Source: UBA1724 sp963621575 (GTDB lineage: Bacteria; Verrucomicrobiota; Lentisphaeria; Oligosphaerales; Oligosphaeraceae). From it: a DNA stretch of 64,000 nucleotides. The stretch lies in the NCBI GenBank assembly GCA_963621575.1, contig CAVFEH010000001.1, forward strand, positions 124,001-188,000, in the 5' to 3' direction. Below are positions 1-8,663 of the stretch, piece by piece. Within the stretch, counting starts at the first letter, position 1. Every line of letters starts with the position of its first letter. The notes below the pieces were generated by a model. It was not told the DNA's origin. It made no database searches and saw nothing but the letters and a program-made list of their open reading frames with translations. A program made the translations under genes and the position numbers.

Positions 1-1188
1 GTAGTTTCGCGCGGTGGTTTCGGCGGCCCGTTCCAGTTTCCAGGGTTCGCAGCTCATGACATCGATGCCGGTGCCGGCGAGCATGGCGCCCAGTTCCTCG
101 AAGCTGAGGACGTAGTCCACGCCCTTCCGGATGGCCTCCATGCGCTTTGCGACGCAGGGTCCGATGAAGACGACCTTTGCCCCGGGGTGTTCGGCGTGGG
201 AGAGTTGCGCGGCGAAGACCATCGGGCTGGGGGTCTCGGAGACGAACTTCTGGAAATCGGGGAGAAATTTCCGGACCAGTTCCACGTAGGCGGGGCAGCA
301 GGAGGTGGTCATGAGACGCTCGCCCTTCGCCATGCGCTCCTGGAACTCCCGGGTCTCGTGTTCGGTGGTCTTTTCGGCGCCAAGGGCGACCTCCATGACA
401 TCGGTGAAACCCAGTTTCCCGATGGCGGTGAAGAGCTGTTCCAGAGTGCCGGCAAATTGCGAGGTGGCGGCGGGGGCGACCATCGCGACCACCTTTTCCC
501 CGCGCTTGAGGGCCAGCAGCACATCCAGGAGCTGCGAATGTTCCATGATGGCGCTGAAGGGGCATCTTGCGAAGCAGTTTCCGCAGGAAATGCACTTGGC
601 GGGGTCGATGGTGGTGTGCCCCTCCTCGTCCTTGTGGATGGCGCCGGTGGGGCAGGCCTCCTCGCAGGGGACGGTGGTCTTGACGATGGCGTGGAAGGGG
701 CAGACCCCGACGCATTTCCCGCACTTGACGCACTTCGAGTAGTCGATGGTGGAGGCCTGGTTGACGATGGAGATCGCGCCCTTCGGGCAGTTGTACATGC
801 AGGGCCGGGAGAAGCATCCGCGGCAGTTTCCGGTGACGACCACCCGGCTGCTGGGGCATTCGGAGCAGGCGGCCTCGCAGACGGAGAGCGGGAGCGACTG
901 CGCGTCGGGATCCGCAGGGGCGGTTTTCCGTTCGCGTGCCTCGCGGTAGTAGGAGGCGAGGGTGCGGGCCTCGTCGGTCTCCTGTTCGCATGCGAAGCCA
1001 AGGAGGCTCATGAGCCGGTATTTGATGACGGCGCGGTCGTGGTAGATGCAGCACCGGCTGGAACCGCCCTGCCTGGGACGCATGGCGATGGGCATCCTGT
1101 CGAGATCCTCCTCCAGCGTGCCATTGTTGAAGGCGCGCACGAATCGGATCATCAGTTCTCGTCTCAGGTAGACAGAGCCGTCAAGCAT
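1..1188 (-). CDS. [FeFe] hydrogenase, group B type, partial (3' end outside the window)
   Basis: Would catalyse reversible proton reduction to H2 in the cytoplasm, probably with ferredoxin as partner. Only the first 396 residues are visible because the frame runs off base 1. The N-terminus has the RCCIY motif (about residues 45-49) and a LEEDLDRMP segment typical of group B hydrogenases. A Cys-rich stretch (about 103-135) and two ferredoxin 4Fe-4S motifs (CVKCGKCVGVCP, CISCGNCFARCP) follow. The H-domain shows the first two H-cluster motifs, TSCCPAY near residue 295 and FIGPCVAKRME near 335; the third (ACxxGC) would lie beyond the edge. The ATG at 1188 gives the expected N-terminal helix (YLRRELMIRF) but has only a weak upstream purine run. 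It is the last visible gene of the redox block. Family is clear; the group is assigned from motif memory. Confidence 0.85.
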   Translation of the reverse strand, partial: MLDGSVYLRRELMIRFVRAFNNGTLEEDLDRMPIAMRPRQGGSSRCCIYHDRAVIKYRLMSLLGFACEQETDEARTLASYYREARERKTAPADPDAQSLPLSVCEAACSECPSSRVVVTGNCRGCFSRPCMYNCPKGAISIVNQASTIDYSKCVKCGKCVGVCPFHAIVKTTVPCEEACPTGAIHKDEEGHTTIDPAKCISCGNCFARCPFSAIMEHSQLLDVLLALKRGEKVVAMVAPAATSQFAGTLEQLFTAIGKLGFTDVMEVALGAEKTTEHETREFQERMAKGERLMTTSCCPAYVELVRKFLPDFQKFVSETPSPMVFAAQLSHAEHPGAKVVFIGPCVAKRMEAIRKGVDYVLSFEELGAMLAGTGIDVMSCEPWKLERAAETTARNY

Positions 1189-1326
1189 ATTTCGAATCTC
1201 TCGGGAACGGTGGTATGGTGGGAGGCGAAGGGCCCGTCGCCTGGCGCTTCGTGCGACGGGGGAGGGGTGGCGTCCCCTGTTGCATCCGCGCGGGGGTGCG
1301 GCGGGCCCTTGTGTGCGGGCGGATGG

Positions 1327-1587
1327 CTACTCCCAGCTGGACAGGATTTCGCGCATCCGGTCGTAGATCTTCTCGGGAGTCGCCTTCTCGATGATCTCGC
1401 CTTCCAGCTTCGCGTAGGGCGCGCCGGCAAGCTTGGTGTCGTTGCACAGCCCCAGGCAGGGCATGGCGCGGATTTCGGCCTTGCTGCGCAGTTCGCTGGG
1501 CATCTCGTTCTCAATGTTCAGCAGTTTGTCGGCGCCCAGCATGAAGCAGGTGGTGCCGCAGCAGATTTCCAGTTTGAGCTTTCTCAT
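1327..1587 (-). CDS. Small [2Fe-2S] thioredoxin-like ferredoxin
   Basis: An 86-residue electron carrier or electron-transfer subunit with the thioredoxin-like [2Fe-2S] fold seen in NuoE and HydC C-termini. Cysteines at 9/10, 14, 44 and 48 give the spacing C-x4-C...C-x3-C (ICCGTTC and PCLGLC). The ATG at 1587 is chosen over an upstream in-frame one because AAGGAG lies 8 bases before it and the fold begins at once. It sits between the SpoIIE phosphatase and the group B hydrogenase, in the place where trimeric-hydrogenase operons carry such a subunit before NuoF. No NuoF-like gene is present here, so it may serve the adjacent hydrogenase directly. Confidence 0.85.
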   Translation of the reverse strand: MRKLKLEICCGTTCFMLGADKLLNIENEMPSELRSKAEIRAMPCLGLCNDTKLAGAPYAKLEGEIIEKATPEKIYDRMREILSSWE

Positions 1588-1673
1588 CGGTGGGGCTCCT
1601 TGTGGGAGGGGTGTTGTGTTTTTTCGTGGCAGGCGTGCCAACCCGGCAACATGCCAAAAAGGGTTTCGCCGTC

Positions 1674-2861
1674 CTAGAAGTAGCTGACCTTGGTCTCCTT
1701 GCGGTACTTCTTCTGGAGGACGTCGCAGAGGCGCCGGATGACGCCGCGCCGCAGCTCCAGGTCCTGTGGGAGATTGGGATCCTGGTGGGCTTCGTTGACC
1801 TTCGTGCCCACCACGAACTCGATGATGTCGTGCTGCATCATCATGTCGATGATGCGCCGGGCGGCGGTGGGGACATTGGCCAGCTCCTCGTCGTTTTCCA
1901 GGGCCACGCAGACGCGCGTGAGGGTGAGGATTCCCTCGGTGACCATCGCCACTCCGGGCATGCGGCCGGCGGGGGGCAGCTTGTCACCGGGCCTCAGGCG
2001 CGAGATGTCGATCTGGACGCGCTTGCCCAGGACCCGTTCCAGGATGGTGGCGGTGGTGCCGCCGCAGACCACGGTGTGGTCCTCGCCCAGATTGGCCTGC
2101 AGCGCGTATTCCCGGTCGTGTTCCTTGTGGTAGGGCGGTCCGGTGAGCAGCCGCATGACGCGCGGCGTGCGCATGTAGAGCACCATGCAGGTGATGTCGT
2201 CCTTGCAGGTGTTCTGGGAGATGCCGTATGCCTCGTATGCGATGGAGCGCGCCAGCGCGTAGCTGGAGATGTCGGGGTTTTCGGCGATGCGCTCCTGGGC
2301 GAAGGCCATTTCGCCGCTGCGCCGCCACCCGAATTTGTACTGCGTGCCCTCGCCGAGTCCGGATTGCGTGACGCCGTCGGATGCGATGATGAGCCGGTCA
2401 CCGGGCTCCATCTTGAGTTCATAGCACTCCACCTGGCGGTCGGGCCAGTGCTTGGAGACGATGGTCTCGTGCTTGAGGGGCTGCACCTCCTCGGGGCCCC
2501 GCAACTGGATGTACTGGGGGTTTCCCATTTCCACCACGCGGGTGATGCCGCCCAGCCGGAGGTCCACCATGGAGAAGGTGGCGTAGCTGATCTTGCGCAC
2601 TTCGCAGACCGGCAGGGAGTCCATGATGGTCTCCACGGACTGCAGCAGGTCCATGTTGGACTGCAGGAAGCGCAGCGCCATGGTGGTGGTCATGTTGGCC
2701 AGGATGTTGGCCTTCACGCCGCTGCCAAGGCCGTCGGAGAGGACCGCCAGATACCGGTTCTCGTTCTTGAGTACCTTGATCTGGAGGTCGTCGCCGCAGG
2801 CCGCCTGTCCAGTCTTGGTAAACTGGAAGGACTCCATTTCCACGAAGACGGGCTGCGTCAT
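1674..2861 (-). CDS. SpoIIE/PP2C-family serine phosphatase
   Basis: A 395-residue protein with a PP2C-like SpoIIE phosphatase domain, expected to remove phosphate from serine or threonine of a partner protein in the cytoplasm. Metal-ligand motifs are visible: LAVLSDGLGSG near residue 35, IIASDGV near 170 and CKDDITCM near 230. The C-terminal 150 residues form an extra domain (VVCGGTTA, RLRPGDKLPP) that I cannot name. Its ATG overlaps the stop of the sensory hydrogenase by four bases (ATGA, 2858-2861), which implies translational coupling. In clostridial hydrogenase operons the same phosphatase follows a PAS-containing hydrogenase, usually with an anti-sigma-like kinase nearby. No such kinase is visible here, so the substrate is unknown. 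Confidence 0.85.
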   Translation of the reverse strand: MTQPVFVEMESFQFTKTGQAACGDDLQIKVLKNENRYLAVLSDGLGSGVKANILANMTTTMALRFLQSNMDLLQSVETIMDSLPVCEVRKISYATFSMVDLRLGGITRVVEMGNPQYIQLRGPEEVQPLKHETIVSKHWPDRQVECYELKMEPGDRLIIASDGVTQSGLGEGTQYKFGWRRSGEMAFAQERIAENPDISSYALARSIAYEAYGISQNTCKDDITCMVLYMRTPRVMRLLTGPPYHKEHDREYALQANLGEDHTVVCGGTTATILERVLGKRVQIDISRLRPGDKLPPAGRMPGVAMVTEGILTLTRVCVALENDEELANVPTAARRIIDMMMQHDIIEFVVGTKVNEAHQDPNLPQDLELRRGVIRRLCDVLQKKYRKETKVSYF

Positions 2862-4561
2862 TTCTTCTGGTCCCCCAGTCCGTGGTGGCTCTCGTAGGTT
2901 CCGGCGATTTCGTTGAGGAGGATCTCGGTGTCGGCCACGTGTTCCCCGAAGAGCCGCGCCACCTGCTGGACGGTGTAGACGTTCTTCTGGATGACCTCGC
3001 GGGCCTTCTCCGCGATCTGCTCCTTCTGGAGCTCGTTCCGGGTGATGTCCTGGATGACGGCGCCGGCGGACTTCCCCTTGGCGATGGTGAAGATGCTGAT
3101 GTTGACGATGCGGTCCTTGAACTTCTGGTTGAACTTCTCGATCTCGCCGCCGTTTTCCACGACGCTGGCGAAGAGGTCGGAGAAATCGGGCAGCGGCGTG
3201 GAGATGGGGATGGTGTTCAGGTTTCCGAGGGCGTCGTAGACGTCCATCATTTCGGCCATGCGGGCGAAGTTCCGGTTGCACTCGCAGATGTTGAGTTTTT
3301 CGTCCACGATGACGACGGCCGCGGGGATGAAGCGGATCAGCGCGTTGCTGGTGCGCTCGAAGTTCTTCCGGAGGTAGGTGTGGCACATGGCCTCCTCCGC
3401 CTTGTCTTCCAGGAGCGCCTTGGCGAAGTCGCGGCAGGTGTTGTAGCCGCAGGCGCCGCAGTTGAGCTCGTCTTCCCGGGAGAACTTCCCGACGCGGGCA
3501 AGGGCCTGGGTGATCTCCTCTTCGGAGGGCTCGGCGGCGGGGAGGGGCTCCGCCTCGGGGACCTCCTCCAGCTTCTCCACGGGGACGCGTCCCAGGGAGT
3601 CGCCCGCTCCGCTGATGCGGTCGATTTCGGTGACGGCCTCCAGGCCTCCGAAGCCGGGCGGGATGGCGGGGCCGTTGACGCAGCCGCCGGGGCAGGCCAG
3701 GGCCTCCAGGAAGATTTTCCGGGTGCCGCGGGAGCCGTAGTAGTAGGTGAGCATCCGGTCCAGGTTCTGGAGACCGGAGATGGCCAGGTAGCGGGTGTCG
3801 GCCTGGCTGTCGCGGAGGGTGTCGTTCATGCCGCCCTCCACGGGATAGAAGCGGCCCTCTTCGGCGGCGGACATTTCCAGGGGGGCATCGGCCTCTTCCA
3901 CCAGGTGGATGTCCCGTTCCTGGAGGAAGCTGTCGAGTGTGGCGAAGGTGATGGCCAGGGAGAGGAGGCTGGGATGGCGGTCGGCCTCGTTCTTCTTGGC
4001 GGCGCAGGGGCCGATGAAGACCACCTTGGCGTTTTCGCCGTAGGTGTCTTTCAGGATGCGGCAGTGCGCCAGGATGGGGGAGTATACGGGGACGATGTTC
4101 CCGGTGTATTCCGGGTGGTATTTCCGGATGTAGTCCACGCAGGCGGGGCAGGCGCTGGAGATGTTGAGAGCCTGGTCGGTGGTGCGGAGGAATTCCGCGG
4201 TCTGGCGGCTGACGGCCTGGGCGCCCAGGGCGGTCTCGCTGACGCCGGCGAAGCCCAGGGATTTGAGGGCGGAGGTCAGCTGCCCCAGGGAGACGCCGGG
4301 GAAATAGGCGGGGAAGCTCGGGGCCACGGAGGCGTGGATCGCCTCGCCGGATTCCAGAAGCTGCTTCAGGCGTGCCAGGTCCGAACGGATCTTCTTGGCG
4401 TGGGAGGGGCAGACCTTTACGCATTCGCCGCAGGCCACGCAGTTCTCCGGGATCACGGAGGCCTTCCCGTTGACGATGCGGATGGCCTTGCAATGGCAGT
4501 GCCGGACGCACTTGTAGCAGTCCTGGCACTCGTTTTCAATGGTGTAGACTGGCTCGAACAT
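2858..4561 (-). CDS. Sensory [FeFe] hydrogenase-like protein with PAS domain (HydS type)
   Basis: A 567-residue protein thought to sense hydrogen or redox state rather than to make bulk H2. Order of domains: two ferredoxin 4Fe-4S motifs (CQDCYKCVRHC, CVACGECVKVCP; residues 14-50); an H-cluster domain (about 75-305) with FIGPCAAKKNE and ACPGGCVNG but a degenerate first motif (SSACPAC instead of TSCCPxW); an extra Fe-S motif CGACGYNTC (near 370); a PAS domain (about 410-510); and a helical C-terminus. The loss of the canonical first motif and the PAS tail fit the sensory hydrogenases of group C/D. Stop overlaps the start of the phosphatase gene, so signalling from one to the other is likely. 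Start ATG is at 4561, directly before the first cluster motif. Confidence 0.88.
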   Translation of the reverse strand: MFEPVYTIENECQDCYKCVRHCHCKAIRIVNGKASVIPENCVACGECVKVCPSHAKKIRSDLARLKQLLESGEAIHASVAPSFPAYFPGVSLGQLTSALKSLGFAGVSETALGAQAVSRQTAEFLRTTDQALNISSACPACVDYIRKYHPEYTGNIVPVYSPILAHCRILKDTYGENAKVVFIGPCAAKKNEADRHPSLLSLAITFATLDSFLQERDIHLVEEADAPLEMSAAEEGRFYPVEGGMNDTLRDSQADTRYLAISGLQNLDRMLTYYYGSRGTRKIFLEALACPGGCVNGPAIPPGFGGLEAVTEIDRISGAGDSLGRVPVEKLEEVPEAEPLPAAEPSEEEITQALARVGKFSREDELNCGACGYNTCRDFAKALLEDKAEEAMCHTYLRKNFERTSNALIRFIPAAVVIVDEKLNICECNRNFARMAEMMDVYDALGNLNTIPISTPLPDFSDLFASVVENGGEIEKFNQKFKDRIVNISIFTIAKGKSAGAVIQDITRNELQKEQIAEKAREVIQKNVYTVQQVARLFGEHVADTEILLNEIAGTYESHHGLGDQKK

Positions 4562-4657
4562 GGGTTCTTCCTGTGTGCTGGGGGATCGGTTGCGGGGATC
4601 CCGGCTGGTGTGTGTTGCGGAAGAGCCCCGCCCGCGCGCGGTGAGGCCGCGGCGCCG

Positions 4658-4909
4658 CTAGGCGGGGAAATACTGGTTCAGGATGTCCTGCATGACACCC
4701 TTTTCCACATGCTTGTATAGCTTGTCGTTGACGATGACAATGGGGCCGTCGGCGCAGTTGCCGGTGCAGAGGCCGCCGGAGAGGTCGATGTCCACCTCGT
4801 CGGAAAGGCCCCTGCTGGCCAGGAAGTCCTCTGTGATCTTCACGTTCTCTGCGTTCCCCCGCGCAAAGCAGGAGCTGCCGATGCAGATGACCATCTTGAT
4901 TTTGCCCAT
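4658..4909 (-). CDS. Small [2Fe-2S] thioredoxin-like ferredoxin (NuoE-like)
   Basis: An 83-residue relative of the C-terminal domain of NuoE/HydC, binding one [2Fe-2S] cluster. Cysteines at 9, 14, 48 and 52 (ICIGSSC, GLCTGNC) give C-x4-C...C-x3-C. It lacks the N-terminal helical half of full NuoE. The ATG at 4909 opens directly into the first beta strand. It lies 96 bases upstream of the sensory hydrogenase, as in hydrogenase operons elsewhere, and probably passes electrons to or from that protein. It is a paralogue of the 86-residue protein at 1327-1587 but clearly diverged from it. Confidence 0.85.
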   Translation of the reverse strand: MGKIKMVICIGSSCFARGNAENVKITEDFLASRGLSDEVDIDLSGGLCTGNCADGPIVIVNDKLYKHVEKGVMQDILNQYFPA

Positions 4910-5095
4910 TGTCTCTCCAAGAAGTGGGTTCGTTTTCCGTGCGGAAGGCGCCCGCCTTCCGAAACCGCCGGAATATATTCCTTCGGCGGCTCCGGGGGAA
5001 CGCCTGGCGCGTGAAAAACAGGAATGCGGCGGAGGGGAGGGGTGGCGCAGGCGGGAGGCCGCGCCTCTCCGTGCCCCTGGCCGGTGTCCCGCAGC

Positions 5096-5506
5096 CTATT
5101 CCGCGTCGGCGGGGGGCTCCTCGTTGAGGATCGCGGTGCGTCCGGTGGGGGCCAGGTCGGCGCCGCTCCAGTTGAGGATGCGGGTGACGCCGCTGCGCTC
5201 CAGGATCTGGGCCAGGTTGGCGGCCTGGCGGTGGGGCACGCAGAGGATCGCGGTGCGCACGCCCAGACGGGGCACCAGGTTCTGGAGCTTCTCCATTTCG
5301 AAGACCTCGAAGCAGGGGCAGGTGGCGGGCTTGTCGAAGAAGGCGGCCAGGATGTGTGCGGCGGGGCCGGCGAAGCCGGGGCGCTGCAGGAAGGATTCCG
5401 CAAGCACGCCGGAGCCCACGAACACCGTGTCCTCCACTTTTCCTTCGTAATCCAGACGGTCCTGCCGGGCCTGGGAAATTTTCTTCAGGATCTCCATGCT
5501 GTCCAT
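5096..5506 (-). CDS. Rex-like Rossmann-fold protein without DNA-binding domain
   Basis: A 136-residue protein resembling the NAD(H)-binding half of the redox repressor Rex. Visible are a Gly-rich turn after the first strand (VFVGSGVLAESF, near residue 30), a second-strand region AAFFDKP, the strand TAILCVPHRQAA (near 84) and the strand RILNWSGADLAP (near 108), which match Rex landmarks such as ILNFAPV. The winged-helix DNA-binding domain of Rex (about 80 N-terminal residues) is absent. AAGGAGG lies about 11 bases before the ATG at 5506. It is placed between adhE, a classic Rex target, and the hydrogenase genes. It may act as a soluble NADH sensor acting on a partner; that role is inference, and a generic CoA-binding-like Rossmann protein is the alternative. 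Confidence 0.65.
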   Translation of the reverse strand: MDSMEILKKISQARQDRLDYEGKVEDTVFVGSGVLAESFLQRPGFAGPAAHILAAFFDKPATCPCFEVFEMEKLQNLVPRLGVRTAILCVPHRQAANLAQILERSGVTRILNWSGADLAPTGRTAILNEEPPADAE

Positions 5507-5711
5507 GCTCTATGCGTCCTCCTTGTCCTTGTGTGTGCCGTGTTTTTTTTGTCCCGCGTCCCCAAGGGATGCGGAAGCCCCCCGTCCCGGATTCCGGAAA
5601 GAGAGGGCGGCCTGGGGGGAGGGGGCCTCCGGGTGCCGGGGAGACTTCCCTCCTCCCGGCCGGCCCCCTCCGGAGAGGGGGGCGGGGGGCGGTGCGGTCG
5701 CCGTGTGGCGA

Positions 5712-8366
5712 CTACTTGCCGTAGTAGGCGGCCAGATAGAGCTCCTTGATCTCGGAGATGAGGGGGTATCTGGGGTTGGCGCCGGTGCACTGGTCGTCGT
5801 AGGCCTTCACGCACAGCTCGTCCAGCTGGGCCAGGAAGGTCTCTTCGCTGATGCCCTTGGCGTCGAACCAGGGCTTCATGGCCTTCGGGATGTCCAGCTC
5901 GGCCTTCAGGGCCTCCACCTTCTCCACCAGCTTGTCCACCAGCTCGTCGTCGGTCTTGCCGGTCAGGCCCACATAGCGGGCGACGGCGGCGTAGTCGGCC
6001 TTGGCGTTGGGGTAGTGGTACTGGGGGAATGCGGCCTGCTTGGTCATGCAGTCCACCGCGTTGTAGCGGATAATGTAGCTGATGAGGAAGGCGTTCGCCA
6101 GGCCGTGGGGGACGTGGTACATGCCGCCCAGCTTGTGCGCCATGGAGTGGCACAGGCCCAGGAAGGCGTTGGCGAAGGCCATGCCGGCCATGGCGGAGGC
6201 GTTGAACATGTGCTCGCGGGCGATCTCGTTCATGGGGCCGTTCTTGTAGCACTCGGGCAGGTGCTTGAAGATCAGGGCGGCGGCCTCGTTGGCCAGGGCG
6301 TTGCAGTAGTCGCTCTGCATGCAGGAGACGCGGGACTCCAGGGCGTGGGTCAGGGCGTCGATGCCGCTGATGGCGGTGAGGCCTTTGGGCAGCTTCATGA
6401 CCAGCTCGGTGTCGATGATGGCCATGTTGGGAGTCAGGGCGTAGTCGGCCAGCGGGTACTTCTGCTGGGTCTCCTCGTCGGTGATCACGGCGAAGGGGGT
6501 GACCTCGCTGCCGGTGCCGCTGGTGGTGGGCACGGCCACCATCATGGCCTTCTTGCCCAGATCAGGCAGCTTCACGATGCGCTTCCGGATGTCCATGAAG
6601 CGCATGGCCACGTCCTCGAACCGGATCTCGGGCAGCTCGTACATGAGCCACATGATCTTGGCGGCGTCGATGGGGGAGCCGCCGCCGACGGCGATGATGA
6701 CATCGGCGTCGAAGCTCTTGAGCTGCTCCAGGCCGCGGCGGGCCAGCTGGATGGTGGGGTCGGGGGCCACGTCGCTGAAGACGTGGGTGGCGATGCCCAT
6801 GTCCGTGAGCTTCTGGAGCATGGGCCCCAGGATGCCGCTGTTGTAGAGGAATTTGTCGGTGACGATGAAGGCGCGCTTCTTGCCGGCCAGGTCGCCGAGG
6901 GCGGTGCAGAGGCAGCCGTATTTGAAATAGACCTTCTGGGGAACACGGAACCAGAGCATGTTTTCCCTCCGTTTGGCGATGGACTTGATGTTGAGCAGAT
7001 TCTTGGGACCCACGTTTTCGGAGACGTAGTTCCCGCCCCAGGAGCCGCAGCCAAGGGTCAGGGAGGGGTTCAGGGCGAAGTTGTAGAGGTCGCCGATGCC
7101 GCCCTGGGAGCTGGGGGTGTTGATGAGCACGCGGCTGGCCAGCATGACGTGGCCGAATTCGCGGATGCGCTCTTCGTTCTGGGTGTTGGTGTAGAGGACC
7201 GCGGTGTGGCCCAGGCCGCCGTAGTTGAGCAGCGCCTTGGCGTTCTCCACGGCCTCTTCGTAGGTGTCCGCCTTGTAGAGGGCCAGGGTGGGGGAGAGCT
7301 TCTCGCGGGAGAAGGGGACCTCGGGGCCGACGCCCTTGACCTCCGCGACCAGGACCTTCACGCCGGCGGGGACCTTCAGGCCAGCCATCTCCGCGATCTT
7401 CTCCGCGCTCTGGCCGGCGATCTTGGCGTTCAGCTTGCCGTCAATCTGGATCACCTTGCCGACCGCCTCGGCCTCCTTCTTGTTCAGGATGTAGGCGCCG
7501 CGCTTCACGAACTCCTTCTTCACCTGCTCGTAGATGGGGGACAGCACGGTGACCGACTGCTCGGAGGCGCAGATCATGCCGTTGTCGAAGGTCTTGGAGA
7601 GCAGGATGGAGCTCACGGCCATCTCCACGTCGCAGGTGTCGTCCAGGATGACGGGAGTGTTGCCGGGGCCCACGCCGACGGCGGGGGTGCCGGAGGAGTA
7701 GGCCGCCTTCACCATGCCGGGACCGCCGGTGGCCAGGATCAGGCTCACGTCCTTGTGGCTCATCAGGTAGGCGCTCATGCCCAGGGTGGGGGAGTCGATC
7801 CAGCCGATGATGTCGGCGGGGGCGCCCGCCTTCACGGCGGCGTCCAGCACAATCTTCGCAGCCAGGCAGGTGCACTTCTTGGCGCGGGGGTGGGGGCTGA
7901 AGACAATGCCGTTGCGGGTCTTTAGGGAGATCAGGGACTTGAAGATCGCAGTGCTGGTGGGGTTCGTGGTGGGCACAATGCCCGCGATCACGCCGCGGGG
8001 CTCCGCAACCTTGATCATGCCGAAGGCGTCATCCGTCTCGATGATGCCGCAGGTCTTCATGTGCTCGTACTTGTTGTAGATGTACTCGGAGGCGTAGTGG
8101 TTCTTGATGATCTTGTCCTCCACGACACCCATGCCGGTCTCCTCCACCGCCATCTGGGCCAGCGGAATCCGCATGGCGTTGGCAGCCAGCGCGGCGGCAC
8201 GGAAAATCTTGTCGACCTGCTCCTGGGTGTAGTTCGCATACACCTCCTGGGCCGCCTTCACCTTCGCAACCACCGCGTCTACAACGGCGCGATCCTGGGC
8301 CTCCTTCTCCTCCGGGGTCAAAGCCGGAACCTCGGGGGCGACCTCTGCCTTCTTCTTCTCTTTCAT
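5712..8366 (-). CDS. adhE: Bifunctional acetaldehyde-CoA/alcohol dehydrogenase AdhE
   Basis: Reduces acetyl-CoA to acetaldehyde and then to ethanol, re-oxidising two NADH. The 884-residue protein has the usual two halves. The N-terminal CoA-acylating aldehyde dehydrogenase (about 30-450) carries the catalytic cysteine in NGMICASEQS. The C-terminal iron alcohol dehydrogenase (about 475-884) has GGGSPIDAAK for nucleotide binding and iron-binding histidines in HSMAHKLGG and HVPHGLAN. The ATG at 8366 is preferred to one 45 bases upstream because AGGAGG lies 10 bases before it. It is the first gene of the fermentation and redox block, about 200 bases ahead of the Rex-like gene. Confidence 0.96.
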   Translation of the reverse strand: MKEKKKAEVAPEVPALTPEEKEAQDRAVVDAVVAKVKAAQEVYANYTQEQVDKIFRAAALAANAMRIPLAQMAVEETGMGVVEDKIIKNHYASEYIYNKYEHMKTCGIIETDDAFGMIKVAEPRGVIAGIVPTTNPTSTAIFKSLISLKTRNGIVFSPHPRAKKCTCLAAKIVLDAAVKAGAPADIIGWIDSPTLGMSAYLMSHKDVSLILATGGPGMVKAAYSSGTPAVGVGPGNTPVILDDTCDVEMAVSSILLSKTFDNGMICASEQSVTVLSPIYEQVKKEFVKRGAYILNKKEAEAVGKVIQIDGKLNAKIAGQSAEKIAEMAGLKVPAGVKVLVAEVKGVGPEVPFSREKLSPTLALYKADTYEEAVENAKALLNYGGLGHTAVLYTNTQNEERIREFGHVMLASRVLINTPSSQGGIGDLYNFALNPSLTLGCGSWGGNYVSENVGPKNLLNIKSIAKRRENMLWFRVPQKVYFKYGCLCTALGDLAGKKRAFIVTDKFLYNSGILGPMLQKLTDMGIATHVFSDVAPDPTIQLARRGLEQLKSFDADVIIAVGGGSPIDAAKIMWLMYELPEIRFEDVAMRFMDIRKRIVKLPDLGKKAMMVAVPTTSGTGSEVTPFAVITDEETQQKYPLADYALTPNMAIIDTELVMKLPKGLTAISGIDALTHALESRVSCMQSDYCNALANEAAALIFKHLPECYKNGPMNEIAREHMFNASAMAGMAFANAFLGLCHSMAHKLGGMYHVPHGLANAFLISYIIRYNAVDCMTKQAAFPQYHYPNAKADYAAVARYVGLTGKTDDELVDKLVEKVEALKAELDIPKAMKPWFDAKGISEETFLAQLDELCVKAYDDQCTGANPRYPLISEIKELYLAAYYGK

Positions 8367-8427
8367 CGAAAAAACCTCCTGTGGAATTCGATCGTGACGG
8401 TACTTGGACAAATGAAAAGGGTTCGAG

Positions 8428-8457
8428 ATGATAAAAAAGTATCGAAATCGGGGTTAA
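8428..8457 (-). promoter_or_regulatory. Candidate adhE promoter
   Basis: Read on the minus strand, TTAACC (8452-8457) and TATCAT (8428-8433) are separated by 18 bases and lie about 60 bases before the adhE start. They match the sigma-70 boxes at 4/6 and 5/6 positions. No clear Rex palindrome (TTGTTAA-type inverted repeat) was found in this stretch. Confidence 0.35.
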
Positions 8458-8598
8458 TTTAGCGGGAGTCCGGGGGATTGCAAGGCGTTTTTGAAGAAAA
8501 ACGAGGATTTTGTCACTCTTTGTCAAGACATTTTTCCCAAGCTGTCGTGTTGTGTCCTGCGGATGTGTCTTTTGCGCGTATGGGATGGCGTGGGGGTC

Positions 8599-8626
8599 TT
8601 GACTTTCCAGGAAACGGGCATATAGT
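8599..8626 (+). promoter_or_regulatory. Sigma-70-like promoter of recJ
   Basis: TTGACT (8599-8604) and TATAGT (8621-8626) are separated by 16 bases, and each matches the consensus at 5/6 positions. The recJ ATG lies 37 bases downstream, which leaves a short 5' leader of about 30 bases with no Shine-Dalgarno sequence. Confidence 0.7.
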
Positions 8627-8663
8627 GTTTTCGAGTACCTTGTTATTTGGGAAAACACGCACA

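Noticed and set aside
5496..7925. An open frame of about 800 codons on the plus strand, opposite adhE
   Set aside because: Its protein is Gly/Val/His/Asp-rich and repeats the codon pattern of the opposite strand. adhE is complete and certain. The same applies to long frames opposite the sensory hydrogenase (2882-4720), recJ (8643-10463), the topoisomerase (15011-17899) and carB (60300-62291).
8367..8598. Rex operator before adhE
   Set aside because: No TTGTTAA/TTAACAA-type inverted repeat was found; TTTGTCAC and TTGTCAAG words are present but not symmetric.
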